A DNA stretch of 64,000 bases from Candidatus Pacearchaeota archaeon (GCA_023228065.1 JALOBX010000001.1:62001-126000); one strand, 5' to 3'. Counted from the first letter of the stretch, positions 24,537 through 32,744 are shown. A program made the numbers and translations. Notes: generated by a model from the letters alone, not told the origin.

Positions 24537-25250
24537 ATGAACAAAAAGAAAAAATTTAATCTTCTTAATGAATATAAAAAATGCTGGGATTATATTAGGG
24601 AATCTAAAAATTTTATTTATTCAATAATTGGAGTTTTTATGCTGTTTGTGCTTATTGGTATATTTGTCCCTGCTCCCCAAATTTTTTATGAGAAAATTAT
24701 GGAATTTCTTCGCGAACTTTTAAAAGAAACAGAAAACTTATCTTTACCAGAACTTATTCGTTTTATTGCATTTAATAATATAAGAAGCACTTTCCTTGGA
24801 ATCTTTCTTGGAATCTTTTTTGGGATTTATCCTCTTATTAGTGCTATCTCAAATGGATATCTTCTTGGATTTGTATCTTTAATAAGCATTAATAGCGATG
24901 GCGGATTAAGTCTATGGAGAATTCTTCCCCACGGGATTTTTGAATTGCCTGCAGTGTTTATCTCCCTTGGTATTGGGTTATTTATCGGATATCAATCAAT
25001 CTTATTTCTTTACAATTTTATTAAATATCATAAAAAAAGCAGTCCTCTTTGGTTATTAATCATCCTAGTAATTTTATTTCCCCTCCCCTTTTTAATAATT
25101 GCATATATAACAGATATCCAACAAAAAAGATTTTCAAAGGAATTAAATTATTCAATTATTAATTCGTTAAGAATCTTCTTCCTAGTAATACTGCCTCTTC
25201 TTGTCATTGCTGGAATCATAGAAGGAACATTTATGATATTAGTCAAATAA
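24537..25250 (+). CDS. SpoIIM-like (DUF95) membrane protein
   Basis: 237 residues with five to six membrane spans. The family core is visible as FNNIRSTFLGIFLGIFFGIYPLISAISNGYLLG followed by LWRILPHGIFELPAVFISLGIGL (pattern N-x-R... G-x-HG-x-x-E-x-P). Bacterial relatives join peptidoglycan-hydrolase complexes in sporulation; archaeal members have no established role. It follows the rhomboid gene by 17 nt in the tfe cluster. Confidence 0.88.
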   Translation: MNKKKKFNLLNEYKKCWDYIRESKNFIYSIIGVFMLFVLIGIFVPAPQIFYEKIMEFLRELLKETENLSLPELIRFIAFNNIRSTFLGIFLGIFFGIYPLISAISNGYLLGFVSLISINSDGGLSLWRILPHGIFELPAVFISLGIGLFIGYQSILFLYNFIKYHKKSSPLWLLIILVILFPLPFLIIAYITDIQQKRFSKELNYSIINSLRIFFLVILPLLVIAGIIEGTFMILVK

Positions 25251-25262
25251 TAAAAAATTTGA

Positions 25263-25448
25263 TTAATCTTTAAGGTCGCTGATTCCAAGCATGATAAAAA
25301 TCAATCCAACTAGGACTACCATCCAGATTAATCCGCCCTTAAAGAAGCTTAATGCAGCATCTCCAAAGTTCCAGAAATTCATCCACCAAACGAAGATTGC
25401 TCCGTTCAGAAATATCAATCCTAATAAGATTTCCATCCATTTATTCAT
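25263..25448 (-). CDS. Small two-helix membrane protein (61 aa)
   Basis: MNKWMEILLGLIFLNGAIFV, a short loop with Trp-rich MNFWNFGDAAL, then a second helix GLIWMVVLVGLIFIMLGISD. Charged residues are few and lie outside the helices. No named family. Convergent with the SpoIIM-like gene. Confidence 0.65.
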   Translation of the reverse strand: MNKWMEILLGLIFLNGAIFVWWMNFWNFGDAALSFFKGGLIWMVVLVGLIFIMLGISDLKD

Positions 25449-25497
25449 ATATTTCCTATAAATTATTCATTTAAAAAGATTTTTGTGGTGTAATGTA

Positions 25498-25845
25498 TTA
25501 TGTTCTTATTATCTCTCTGGAAGAAGATTTATCTGCCTTAAAATATTTTTTAGAAAATATCTCTGCTTTTTTTACATTGAAATTCTTGCAACTAAAAATA
25601 TCTATAAAAGCACGACTTTTAGTTTCATCAAAATGAATTGTGATAGAAGATGTTTCAATAAATTGAACTGCAGATATACCTTCTAAATTTCCTTTTCCAA
25701 ATCTTTTTATCTGACTTTTTCCATAGGGTTTCATATTAATCAGTTTGCACAGCTCTTTTATGAAATTTTTAATATATTTTTTATTCTTAATCAGGCTAGG
25801 ATTGCATCCATATAAATTTATCAGGGCTATTTTTCCGAAAGACAT
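25498..25845 (-). CDS. S-adenosylmethionine decarboxylase-like (SpeD family)
   Basis: 115 residues. The pyruvoyl-enzyme core is IETSSITIHFDETKSRAFID then IFSC. Ser66, His71 and Cys86 align with the serine that becomes pyruvoyl, the processing His and the proton-donor Cys of SpeD; the residue before the Ser is Thr rather than Glu. N-terminal KIALINLYGCNPSLIKNKKY replaces the usual SpeD start. It is divergent from deoxyhypusine synthase, which consumes spermidine, so a polyamine role fits. Relatives of this fold with other substrates exist, so decarboxylation of SAM is not proven. Confidence 0.75.
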   Translation of the reverse strand: MSFGKIALINLYGCNPSLIKNKKYIKNFIKELCKLINMKPYGKSQIKRFGKGNLEGISAVQFIETSSITIHFDETKSRAFIDIFSCKNFNVKKAEIFSKKYFKADKSSSREIIRT

Positions 25846-25896
25846 ATACTATCTTAAAAGGAATAGGTTTTTAAAATTAATTTTTTTAGTAGCACC

Positions 25897-25956
25897 ATGA
25901 AATCAAAAACAAATATTTTTCAATCATTCGCAAAATCAGGAGGATTTTCCAAATGA
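25897..25956 (+). CDS. 19-codon leader ORF overlapping the dys start
   Basis: Starts about 25 nt after a TATA-like TTTTTAAAATTAA (25868-25880), so it may be leaderless. The peptide is MKSKTNIFQSFAKSGGFSK and its stop TGA overlaps the dys ATG as ATGA. The Shine-Dalgarno for dys (AGGAGG) lies inside this ORF, so reading the leader would pass over and then re-initiate at dys. Candidate translational-coupling or polyamine-sensing leader. Confidence 0.45.
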   Translation: MKSKTNIFQSFAKSGGFSK

Positions 25957-26879
25957 AAGAAGTAGTTCCAATTAAAGTCAAGAAAAACATGAAAGTTTCC
26001 GAATTAGTTGACGAAATGGGAAGAACAGGCTTTGGAGCAGGAGCTATCTCAAATGCTTCTGAAATAATGAAAGAAATGTTTTCTGATAAAGAATGCAAGA
26101 TTTTTCTTGGTATGGCTGGAGCAATGGTTCCAGTTGGAATGAAAACTATTATTACAGACATGCTTGACAGAGTTGACATTTTTGTGACCACTGGAGCAAA
26201 TTTAACACATGATTTAATAGAAGCAATGGGAGAAAAGCATTATCAGGGAGATGCAACTGCTGACGATAAAAAACTCAACAAAGAAGGAATTGACAGAATT
26301 TATAATGTTTTCATGAAAAATTCAGTTTATGAAAAAATGGAAACTTTCTTTGAAAAACATTTTGATAAATTAAGAGAATGTAAAAATATCAGAGAATTTT
26401 TATGGAAGATTGGAGAAATTTTGTCAAATGAAAATCTTGGAAAAGATTCAATATTAAGAAAATGTTACGAGAAAAAAATTCCAGTTTTTTGTCCTGGAAT
26501 TGCAGATTCTGGAATTGGCTTGATGATGTGGGGAAGAATCGTTGCAGGGAAAGGCAATACAAATATAGATGTGTTTGGAGATATGAATGAAATAATTGAT
26601 ACTGCATGGACTTCCAAGAAAAATGGTGTTATTTATGTTTGCGGAGGATTGCCTAAAAATTTCATACAGCAATCGTTGCAATTTTCAAAAGGAGCAGATT
26701 ATGGAATCCAAATTACAACAGACAGAACAGAGCCTGGAGGAAGTTCAGGAGCTCCATTAAAGGAAGGAATCTCTTGGGGGAAATTAAATCCCAAGGCAAA
26801 ATTTGTGGATGTTTTTTGTGATGCGACAATTGCTTTGCCGTTGATATATGGAGCTGTGAAGGATAATTTTGCTACATAA
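25953..26879 (+). CDS. dys: Deoxyhypusine synthase
   Basis: 308 residues. Transfers the aminobutyl group of spermidine to a Lys of aIF5A. Recognisable blocks: GRTGFGAGAISNASEIMKEM, FLGMAGAMVPVGMKTIITDM, VTTGANLTHDLIEA, the active-site region VCGGLPKNFIQQS (Lys about 235), and TDRTEPGGSSGAPLKEGISW. The start at 25953 follows AGGAGG by ten nt. Its upstream leader ORF and divergent SpeD-like gene suggest polyamine-linked control. Confidence 0.95.
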   Translation: MKEVVPIKVKKNMKVSELVDEMGRTGFGAGAISNASEIMKEMFSDKECKIFLGMAGAMVPVGMKTIITDMLDRVDIFVTTGANLTHDLIEAMGEKHYQGDATADDKKLNKEGIDRIYNVFMKNSVYEKMETFFEKHFDKLRECKNIREFLWKIGEILSNENLGKDSILRKCYEKKIPVFCPGIADSGIGLMMWGRIVAGKGNTNIDVFGDMNEIIDTAWTSKKNGVIYVCGGLPKNFIQQSLQFSKGADYGIQITTDRTEPGGSSGAPLKEGISWGKLNPKAKFVDVFCDATIALPLIYGAVKDNFAT

Positions 26880-26910
26880 GATTTATAAGTAAATAATTTG
26901 ATAAGGGATT

Positions 26911-27696
26911 ATGATTTTTCAATTTAATGGGAGTCCTTTAATAGAAATCCCTGCAAAAATTCCTACTTATAATGTTCTTTGTGATAAATTTGGAGAAGAA
27001 TTTTTAGATAAATATAATAAAATTGTAGAGTCAGACTTTAATAACCATCCTCTCTTAAAATGCTTATCTTTGAGTAAATATAGTACTGTGGAAGGTTCAA
27101 ATGCTTATTCTGTTGTTCTTGCAAACAGAATTTTAAACCCGCTCGGTTTAAGAACTGTAAACCCCGTAGATATACAAAAAATTATTGATAGTAACAACAT
27201 CCCAAGATTTAATTGTTATTTTACAGTACCAGATAGAAGTATTGATTTAGGTTTACTTTTAACTGATGCAAATGATAGTTTTATAGAAGAACAAGGAGCA
27301 CCGAGATATTTAGCTAATCAATTAGGGAAACAAGCAAAAAAATTGAGATATAAATTCTCTGACGAGAATCCATTATTTCTTAAACCATCTGACTTAGAAT
27401 TATCCATTGATAATAATTCTCCTAACGGACTTGGATTTAAGATAAAAAAGACAGCTAAATTATGTAATGCCCCACAATTCATTTTTGATAATGATTATAA
27501 GAAATTTAATAAAACAAATAAACAAGGGTTTCCTATTTTTGATAAAGATGGAGAAAGGGAATTTTATTTTTGTTCATTTACACGTTCTTTAAACAGGTTA
27601 AGTTTTAATGAATTAAACCGTTTAAGTTTAGAGTGTTATAATCTTTCATATTCTTCTGATAAAAAATATATTATGGTAGCTGGAGAGACTAAATAA
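26911..27696 (+). CDS. Unknown protein (261 aa)
   Basis: Starts MIFQFNGSPLIEIPAKIPTY. Contains PLGLRTVNPVDIQKIIDSNN, YFTVPDRSIDLGLLLTDAND and a C-terminal FYFCSFTRSLNRLSFNELNR. No membrane helix or signal peptide. Parts of the last section resemble end motifs seen in other unknown DPANN proteins such as the one at 56153. Preceded by a TATA-like TTTATAAG about 27 nt before the ATG. No function assigned. Confidence 0.7.
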   Translation: MIFQFNGSPLIEIPAKIPTYNVLCDKFGEEFLDKYNKIVESDFNNHPLLKCLSLSKYSTVEGSNAYSVVLANRILNPLGLRTVNPVDIQKIIDSNNIPRFNCYFTVPDRSIDLGLLLTDANDSFIEEQGAPRYLANQLGKQAKKLRYKFSDENPLFLKPSDLELSIDNNSPNGLGFKIKKTAKLCNAPQFIFDNDYKKFNKTNKQGFPIFDKDGEREFYFCSFTRSLNRLSFNELNRLSLECYNLSYSSDKKYIMVAGETK

Positions 27697-27746
27697 GAAC
27701 AGCTTTAATCCCAAACTATTATATAATCTTTTTAATTTAATTTATC

Positions 27747-28826
27747 ATGCTGACTAAAAAACAAATAATAGAAATCCGCGAACATCTCGAGAAAGCGCAG
27801 AACTCCGTTTTTTTTTTTGATAATGATAATGATGGATTGTGCTCTTATTTATTAATCAGAAAATTTCTTGGGAGGGGAAAAGGAGTTGCAGTAAAATCTT
27901 ATCCAGATATGAATGCAGAATATTTTAGGAAAGTAAACGAATTAAATGCAGATTATATTTTTATTTTAGACAAGCCGGTTGTTTCTCCTGATTTTTTTGA
28001 AGAAGCAGAAAAGTTCAATATCCCTGTTGTATGGATTGACCATCATGATGCTCAAAAAAATATTCCTAGTTATGTTAATTATTATAATCCTCTTTTTAAT
28101 AAAACTAAAGGCTCTGAACAAGTTCAGGCCTCGTCCTCGACAAATCGAAGACGAAAGAATGAACCAGTAACTTATTTATGTTATAAAATTGCAAATAAAA
28201 AAGAAGATTTATGGCTTGCAGTTATTGGATGCATCTCGGACAGATTTGTTCCTGATTTTTATAAAGATTTTGTAAAACTTTATCCAGATTTATCTGTAAA
28301 ATCTAAAGAAGCATTTGATATTTTTTATAAATCAGGGATAGGAAATCTTGCGAAGATTTTTTCTTTTGCATTAAAGGATACTACCAGCAATGTGATAAAA
28401 ATGATTAAATTTCTTATTTTAGCAAAAAGCCCCTATGAAGTTTTGGAAGAAGGAAACAAGAACAAGGAAATGCATGCAAGATTTAAATTTATATACAGAA
28501 AATATGAAAAATTAATTGAAAAAGCAAAATCTATCGCTAGTGAAAACAAAATATTATTTTTTCAATATGGTGGAGATATGAGCATAAATGCTGATTTGTC
28601 TAATGAGCTTACTTATCTTTATCCAAAAAAAATAATTGTAATTATTAGGGTTGTAGGAATTAAGGCAAGTATTTCTGTCAGAGGCAAAAAGATAAGAGAT
28701 TTATTTCTAAAATCAATTGAAGGATTGGAAAATGCAAAAGGCGGAGGGCATGAAAATGCTGTTGGAGGTTCAATAAGAGTGGAAGATGTTGAAAAGTTCA
28801 GGGAGAACATGGAAAAGTTAGTATAA
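27747..28826 (+). CDS. DHH-family phosphoesterase (RecJ-like)
   Basis: 359 residues. DHH domain: FFFDNDNDGLCSYLL (motif I), FILDKP (II), VVWIDHHDAQ (III); C-terminal DHHA1 domain with GGGHENAVGGS. The family includes RecJ-like exonucleases, nano-RNases and cyclic-dinucleotide phosphodiesterases; archaeal relatives pair with GINS. About 18 residues between NPLFNK and EPVTYLCYK (TKGSEQVQASSSTNRRRKN) are unusual and encoded by a GC-rich palindromic insert. Confidence 0.88.
   Translation: MLTKKQIIEIREHLEKAQNSVFFFDNDNDGLCSYLLIRKFLGRGKGVAVKSYPDMNAEYFRKVNELNADYIFILDKPVVSPDFFEEAEKFNIPVVWIDHHDAQKNIPSYVNYYNPLFNKTKGSEQVQASSSTNRRRKNEPVTYLCYKIANKKEDLWLAVIGCISDRFVPDFYKDFVKLYPDLSVKSKEAFDIFYKSGIGNLAKIFSFALKDTTSNVIKMIKFLILAKSPYEVLEEGNKNKEMHARFKFIYRKYEKLIEKAKSIASENKILFFQYGGDMSINADLSNELTYLYPKKIIVIIRVVGIKASISVRGKKIRDLFLKSIEGLENAKGGGHENAVGGSIRVEDVEKFRENMEKLV
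28114..28154 (+). repeat. In-frame palindromic insert inside the DHH gene
   Basis: Two adjacent hairpins: CTGAAC-AA-GTTCAG (28114-28127), then TCGTCCTCGA-CAAA-TCGAAGACGA (28131-28154, one mismatch). They are GC-rich against an AT-rich gene, keep the frame and encode a low-complexity polar stretch where relatives have a short turn. The CGACAAATC core is shared with the repeat after glyS. Confidence 0.6.
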
Positions 28827-28872
28827 ATCTGTCTTACGAAAACTATAAAAATCCCTTTTCTCTAATTCTTTT

Positions 28873-28959
28873 ATGAAGAGAGGACTAACTCATATGTCTT
28901 GGAATTGTTTTAGAGCATGTGGCTTAGTTTACACTTCAATTAAACTTCCCTCAATTTAA
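28873..28959 (+). CDS. Leaderless 28-codon mini-ORF ending in a hairpin
   Basis: A TATA box (AACTATAAAAAT, 28842-28853) lies about 25 nt before the ATG. The peptide begins MKRGLTHMSWN and ends TSIKLPSI, similar in pattern to the mini-ORF at 13972 (M-x-R-x4-M, a Cys, SIKL near the end). The stop codon is inside a 15-bp hairpin, and a small gene follows 92 nt later. Confidence 0.5.
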   Translation: MKRGLTHMSWNCFRACGLVYTSIKLPSI

Positions 28960-28991
28960 TTCAGTGCTTATTGCTCCTGGGTTGAATTGAG
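28950..28991 (+). promoter_or_regulatory. 15-bp hairpin over the mini-ORF stop codon
   Basis: CTCAATTTAATTCAG (28950-28964) pairs fully with CTGGGTTGAATTGAG (28977-28991), counting three G-U pairs; loop of 12 nt. The stop codon at 28957 is in the 5' arm. No U-run follows, so it is more likely regulatory than a terminator. Confidence 0.6.
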
Positions 28992-29051
28992 TTGAGATTA
29001 ATCAAAACAGGGGTAGAAAGGTTTCTGAGTGAATTTGGGATTTGAAATAAA

Positions 29052-29165
29052 ATGCCAAAGAAAAAACAAGATATGGAAAAAGAATTTGTTGAAAAAGAAT
29101 TGAGTAATCTATTGGAGATTACCTTGAAATTAGAAGATGAATTGAATTCAATAGATTATGAATAG
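29052..29165 (+). CDS. Small acidic protein (37 aa), unknown
   Basis: MPKKKQDMEKEFVEKELSNL, then LEITLKLEDELNSIDYE: one amphipathic helix by composition. No clear Shine-Dalgarno. It lies downstream of the hairpin leader at 28873, paralleling the 13972/14140 pair. Confidence is limited by its size. Confidence 0.45.
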   Translation: MPKKKQDMEKEFVEKELSNLLEITLKLEDELNSIDYE

Positions 29166-29223
29166 CAATTCTGAACAAAAAAGAATTTTTCTTAGTAGCT
29201 AGTATGCTAAAAAATTAATATGT

Positions 29224-30672
29224 TCAATAGGTTTTTCCAACATAAACCCAGTAATCTGCAGGTTTGTTGCAAATTATGCATCTCTTATTTTTTATTGAAG
29301 TATTTTCTGGATCTATAAACAATGTTTTTGCCCCGCCTGTTTCCTCTTTTAGGATATCTTCGCATTTTTCTGAAGAGCACATAGGAACCAAGACCATCTT
29401 TTTCTCTTTTATAAATTTAATAAGTTGTTTTTTATCTTCTGTTTTTTCTATGCTGGATTTAAGAATTTTTTCTGCATTCTTATAAAGTTCTTTTTGTATT
29501 TGTTCTAATAGTTTAGGAATTTCTTTTTTTATCATGCTTATTTTAACAATTATTTTTTTACCATCATTTCTTTTTGCGATTGTTACAGAATTTTTTTCCA
29601 AATCTTTTGGACCAATTTCAATCCTGATTGGAATTCCTTTTAATTCCCATTCACTGAATTTTCTTCCTGGAGTTGAATCTTCCCTGTCATCAAGAATAGG
29701 AGAGAGTGTTTCTAATTCTTTTCTTATTTTTTCTGCGATTTTCAAAATTTTTTCTTTTGTTTTATCAAATAGTATTGGAACTATCACAATTTTATTTTCT
29801 GCCAGCTTTGGTGGAACAATAAGTCCTTTATCATCACTATGTACTACAAACATTGTTCCAAGCATTCTCGTGGATATTGCATACGTATTTTGCCATGCAT
29901 ATTGCTCCTTACCATTCTTATCCAGAAATTTTATATTATATGATTTTGCAAAATTTTGTCCATCATGATGGAAACAGGGACCTTCTATAACTCTTCCATT
30001 TGGAATTATGTAATGTAATTTTTCAGAAAAGATTGCTCCAGCAAATTTTTCCTTTTCTGTTTTTCTCCCGTAAATCCCTGGCAAAGCCATAAATTCTTCA
30101 ACAACTTTTTCATAAATCTTCCTGATTTGTTTTCCCTCTTCAAGAGCTTCTTTTTCTGTTGCGAAAACACTATGTCCTTCATTCCACAAAAATTCTCTTG
30201 TTCTGAAAAATGGAACAGGGTTGTTAAATTCCCAACGAACTACATTATTCCATTGATTATATCTTAAGGGCAGGTCTCTCCAGCTTCTAATCCATTTAGA
30301 ATATGATTCATACATTATTGCTTCGCTTGTAGGACGAACAGCAAGTTTTTCATTTAATTTTGTGTTTCCCGCATGAGTCACCCAAGCAACTTCAGGAACA
30401 AAACCTTTAACGTGTTCTTTTTCCTTTTCAAAAGCTTTTTCAGGAATGAACAAAGGGAAATAACAATTTTTTATTCTCACTTTCTTAAATTCTTTATTAC
30501 ATTCAGCAACTATTTTCTCCCATATCTGATATGATTCTGGCTTAAAGACAATGCAACCAGATACAGAACTATAATCTGCTAAACCCGCTTTTAGGATTAA
30601 TTGTTGATACCATTCTGAGAAATTTTCATCCTTCTTTATTGTTATTCCTTCTTGAGAAGATTTTTCTTTCAT
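29224..30672 (-). CDS. proS: Prolyl-tRNA synthetase, archaeal/eukaryal type
   Basis: 482 residues. Class II motifs are visible: YFPLFIPE, HAGNTKLNEKLAVRPTSEAI, PLRYNQWNNVVRWEFNNPVP then FFRTREFLWNEGHS, and GPCFHHDGQNF. The anticodon-binding domain follows (PILFDKTKEKILKIAEKIRK), and the C-terminal zinc-binding domain with four Cys (CSSEKC...CIICNK) ends in YVGKTY, as in archaeal ProRS. No bacterial editing insert. Confidence 0.96.
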   Translation of the reverse strand: MKEKSSQEGITIKKDENFSEWYQQLILKAGLADYSSVSGCIVFKPESYQIWEKIVAECNKEFKKVRIKNCYFPLFIPEKAFEKEKEHVKGFVPEVAWVTHAGNTKLNEKLAVRPTSEAIMYESYSKWIRSWRDLPLRYNQWNNVVRWEFNNPVPFFRTREFLWNEGHSVFATEKEALEEGKQIRKIYEKVVEEFMALPGIYGRKTEKEKFAGAIFSEKLHYIIPNGRVIEGPCFHHDGQNFAKSYNIKFLDKNGKEQYAWQNTYAISTRMLGTMFVVHSDDKGLIVPPKLAENKIVIVPILFDKTKEKILKIAEKIRKELETLSPILDDREDSTPGRKFSEWELKGIPIRIEIGPKDLEKNSVTIAKRNDGKKIIVKISMIKKEIPKLLEQIQKELYKNAEKILKSSIEKTEDKKQLIKFIKEKKMVLVPMCSSEKCEDILKEETGGAKTLFIDPENTSIKNKRCIICNKPADYWVYVGKTY

Positions 30673-30702
30673 ATTGATTATAAATCTAGATTGTATTTAA
30701 AA

Positions 30703-31425
30703 TTAACCTGTCTCGAATTCAGTAGTTGTTACTTTTTTATTTAGTATATTAATAATAGAATCTCCTGCTTTTGCAATTATACATTTCTTTTTGTTGTTTA
30801 CAAGAAATTTTGCAGAATCAAGTTTTGATTTTAAACCTCCAAATCCTTTTGAAGGAATATTCATCCTATCGTAATCTTCTACATTAAAAAATTTAGATTT
30901 TCTAATTGGAACTTTATCTTTTATCAAAGCTCCAATTTCTGTAAGAATTATTAATATATCAAAGTCCATATTAATTAGAAGTTTTGAAGCGAGAGTATCA
31001 TTATCACCAACCTTTAATTCTTCTATTGATGTAACATCATTTTCATTTACTATTGGAACTACTTTTCCTTTCAGATTTTTGTATGTCTCCTTTAAATTTT
31101 CTATTCTATTCTTTTCTTGCAAATCTTTTGAGTTCAATAAAAATTGAGCAATATGGAGATTATACTTAGAAAATATAGATGAATATTTTTCCATTAACTT
31201 TATTTGTCCAATAGAAGCTTGTGCCTGTTTTAATCCAATCTCCCCATTTCCTTTAATTATTTGTCTCCCATAACCAACTGCTCCTGAAGTCACAATTATT
31301 ATTTCATGTTGTTTCTTAATTAATTTTGAAATATCTTTTGCTAAATTTTTAATAATTCTTTCTTTTAATTTTTTCTTTGTTAAATCAAAAATTGCTGCAG
31401 TTCCTATTTTTATTATTATTTTCAT
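30703..31425 (-). CDS. Glutamate 5-kinase-like amino acid kinase
   Basis: 240 residues covering one amino-acid-kinase domain: KIGTAAI (phosphate loop), IIIVTSGAVGYGRQII, ASIGQIKLM, VPIVNENDVTSIEELKVGDNDTLASKLLINMDFDILIILTEIGAL and FGGLKSKLDSAKFLVN. These match ProB, which makes glutamyl-5-phosphate for proline synthesis; the C-terminal PUA domain is missing. No proA or proC is in the window. It lies between proS and the protease; the function could be proline synthesis or another carboxyl-group activation. Confidence 0.8.
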   Translation of the reverse strand: MKIIIKIGTAAIFDLTKKKLKERIIKNLAKDISKLIKKQHEIIIVTSGAVGYGRQIIKGNGEIGLKQAQASIGQIKLMEKYSSIFSKYNLHIAQFLLNSKDLQEKNRIENLKETYKNLKGKVVPIVNENDVTSIEELKVGDNDTLASKLLINMDFDILIILTEIGALIKDKVPIRKSKFFNVEDYDRMNIPSKGFGGLKSKLDSAKFLVNNKKKCIIAKAGDSIINILNKKVTTTEFETG

Positions 31426-31443
31426 GCAATTATAGAAAAAGTA

Positions 31444-32307
31444 TTATATTAAATCCTTTCCATATGCTTGTTGAGATATATCATTAACTATTTCTTTTAT
31501 ATAATTTGATTCAAGAGCAAATCCAATATTTTCACTTCCCCCTATTTTGAAATTATTCATTCCTATTACTTTCCCTTCTTTGTTAATAAGAGGGCCTCCT
31601 GAATTTCCAGGATTAAGAGCAGCATCTGTTTGAACATAGGCAGTTATTCCATTCTCTCCTTCTCTATGGATTGCAGAAACTATCCCCTCTGAAACAGAAA
31701 ACTGAAGTCCTAATGGATTTCCAATAGCAATAACTTTTTCTCCTACTTGTATGCTATCAGAATCTGCTAAAGATAGAGCTCCATAATCCGATGATACTAT
31801 TTTTAATAAAACCAAATCCATTGTGGGATTTTCCCCAACTTTTGAAACAGAATGAGTTTTTCCATCGTAAGTTATAATCCCTGCGGCTTTTGCTCCTTCC
31901 ATCACATGAGCATTGGTAACTACATACCCCCCACTTGCTATTATAAATCCTGAACCTTGAGAAATATCTGTTCTTATTGTGACAACTGATTTTATTGCAT
32001 CTTCAATAATTCCTGAAAAATCAGCGCTTGCAGATGCTTTTAATTTTACTAGTGCAGCATCGAGAGACCCAATTTGTGTACCAAGAGATTTTAAATCGTT
32101 TTTTGTATCCAATAAATTTTCAGATAAATCACTTATTTTAGTTTGTGTATCTGTCTGAAGAGAATCTATTTTTGAATTTAATTCATCATAATTTATATTT
32201 TGTTTTAAGTATACCCAATACATAAAAATACTATTTGCAATTAATACAATAATTAACAAAGAAGTTATTCCTCCAATTACAATTTTATGATGTTTTTCTA
32301 AAGGCAT
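31444..32307 (-). CDS. Membrane-anchored HtrA/DegP-like serine protease without PDZ
   Basis: An N-terminal membrane helix (IVIGGITSLLIIVLIANSIF) and a coiled coil (residues ~38-90) precede a trypsin-like domain. The triad is His in VVTNAHVM, Asp in MDLVLLKI and Ser in NPGNSGGPL; QGSGFI and GNPLGLQFSVSEGIVS are typical of HtrA. The chain ends after NIGFALESNYIKEIV, with no PDZ domain. Predicted to act outside the membrane in protein quality control; the coil may trimerise it. Confidence 0.9.
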   Translation of the reverse strand: MPLEKHHKIVIGGITSLLIIVLIANSIFMYWVYLKQNINYDELNSKIDSLQTDTQTKISDLSENLLDTKNDLKSLGTQIGSLDAALVKLKASASADFSGIIEDAIKSVVTIRTDISQGSGFIIASGGYVVTNAHVMEGAKAAGIITYDGKTHSVSKVGENPTMDLVLLKIVSSDYGALSLADSDSIQVGEKVIAIGNPLGLQFSVSEGIVSAIHREGENGITAYVQTDAALNPGNSGGPLINKEGKVIGMNNFKIGGSENIGFALESNYIKEIVNDISQQAYGKDLI

Positions 32308-32372
32308 AATTATTCAAAAGAAATAATATATAAAAACTTAACTTTGTTTATTTTTAACAGATTATATTCCCC

Positions 32373-32444
32373 GGGCTTATAGTTTAACGGATAGAACAAC
32401 CGGCTTCGGACCGGTTAATCGAGGTTCGATTCCTCGTAAGCCCG
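32373..32444 (+). tRNA. tRNA-Arg (anticodon TCG)
   Basis: 72 nt. Acceptor GGGCTTA/TAAGCCC with G73; D loop with GG; anticodon stem ACCGG/CCGGT around CTTCGGA (TCG); T arm CGAGG-TTCGATT-CCTCG. No intron; CCA not encoded. A hairpin terminator follows at once. Confidence 0.95.
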
Positions 32445-32445
32445 T

Positions 32446-32482
32446 ATTATTATCACCTCTTTTGCAGGATAATAATCTTTTT
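32446..32482 (+). terminator. Hairpin terminator after tRNA-Arg
   Basis: ATTATTATC and GATAATAAT form a 9-bp stem over a 13-nt loop, followed by CTTTTT. The first 18 nt (ATTATTATCACCTCTTTT) recur exactly at 54720-54737 behind another small gene, indicating a repeated terminator or repeat element. Confidence 0.6.
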
Positions 32483-32506
32483 AATTATAAAATGTATAGA
32501 TAAGTT

Positions 32507-32740
32507 ATGACAAAATTAAAAGATTTGGAATCTTTACATCTTGATAGGAGGCGTGGTGGAATATACAATAACACAGGTAAAGTTGATGTTGAAATTGTTG
32601 GGTTAGCTATTATTGATGATTTTGCATGTTATCACGGATTTTATATCCCGGAAGGAGCTGATGCTTATTATATTAATGAGGATTATCGTAGAGATATTAA
32701 TACTTCTTATCCAATAGTTTTCTTAAGAAAGAAGAAGTAA
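32507..32740 (+). CDS. Unknown small protein (77 aa)
   Basis: Starts MTKLKDLESLHLDRRRGGIY and continues VDVEIVGLAIIDDFACYHGF, with aromatic-rich YYINEDYRRDINTSYPIVFL and a basic end. It resembles no known family. A TATA-like TTTTTAATTATAAAATG lies about 28 nt before the ATG. Its stop is four bases from the stop of the convergent gene. Confidence 0.6.
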   Translation: MTKLKDLESLHLDRRRGGIYNNTGKVDVEIVGLAIIDDFACYHGFYIPEGADAYYINEDYRRDINTSYPIVFLRKKK

Positions 32741-32744
32741 ATTA

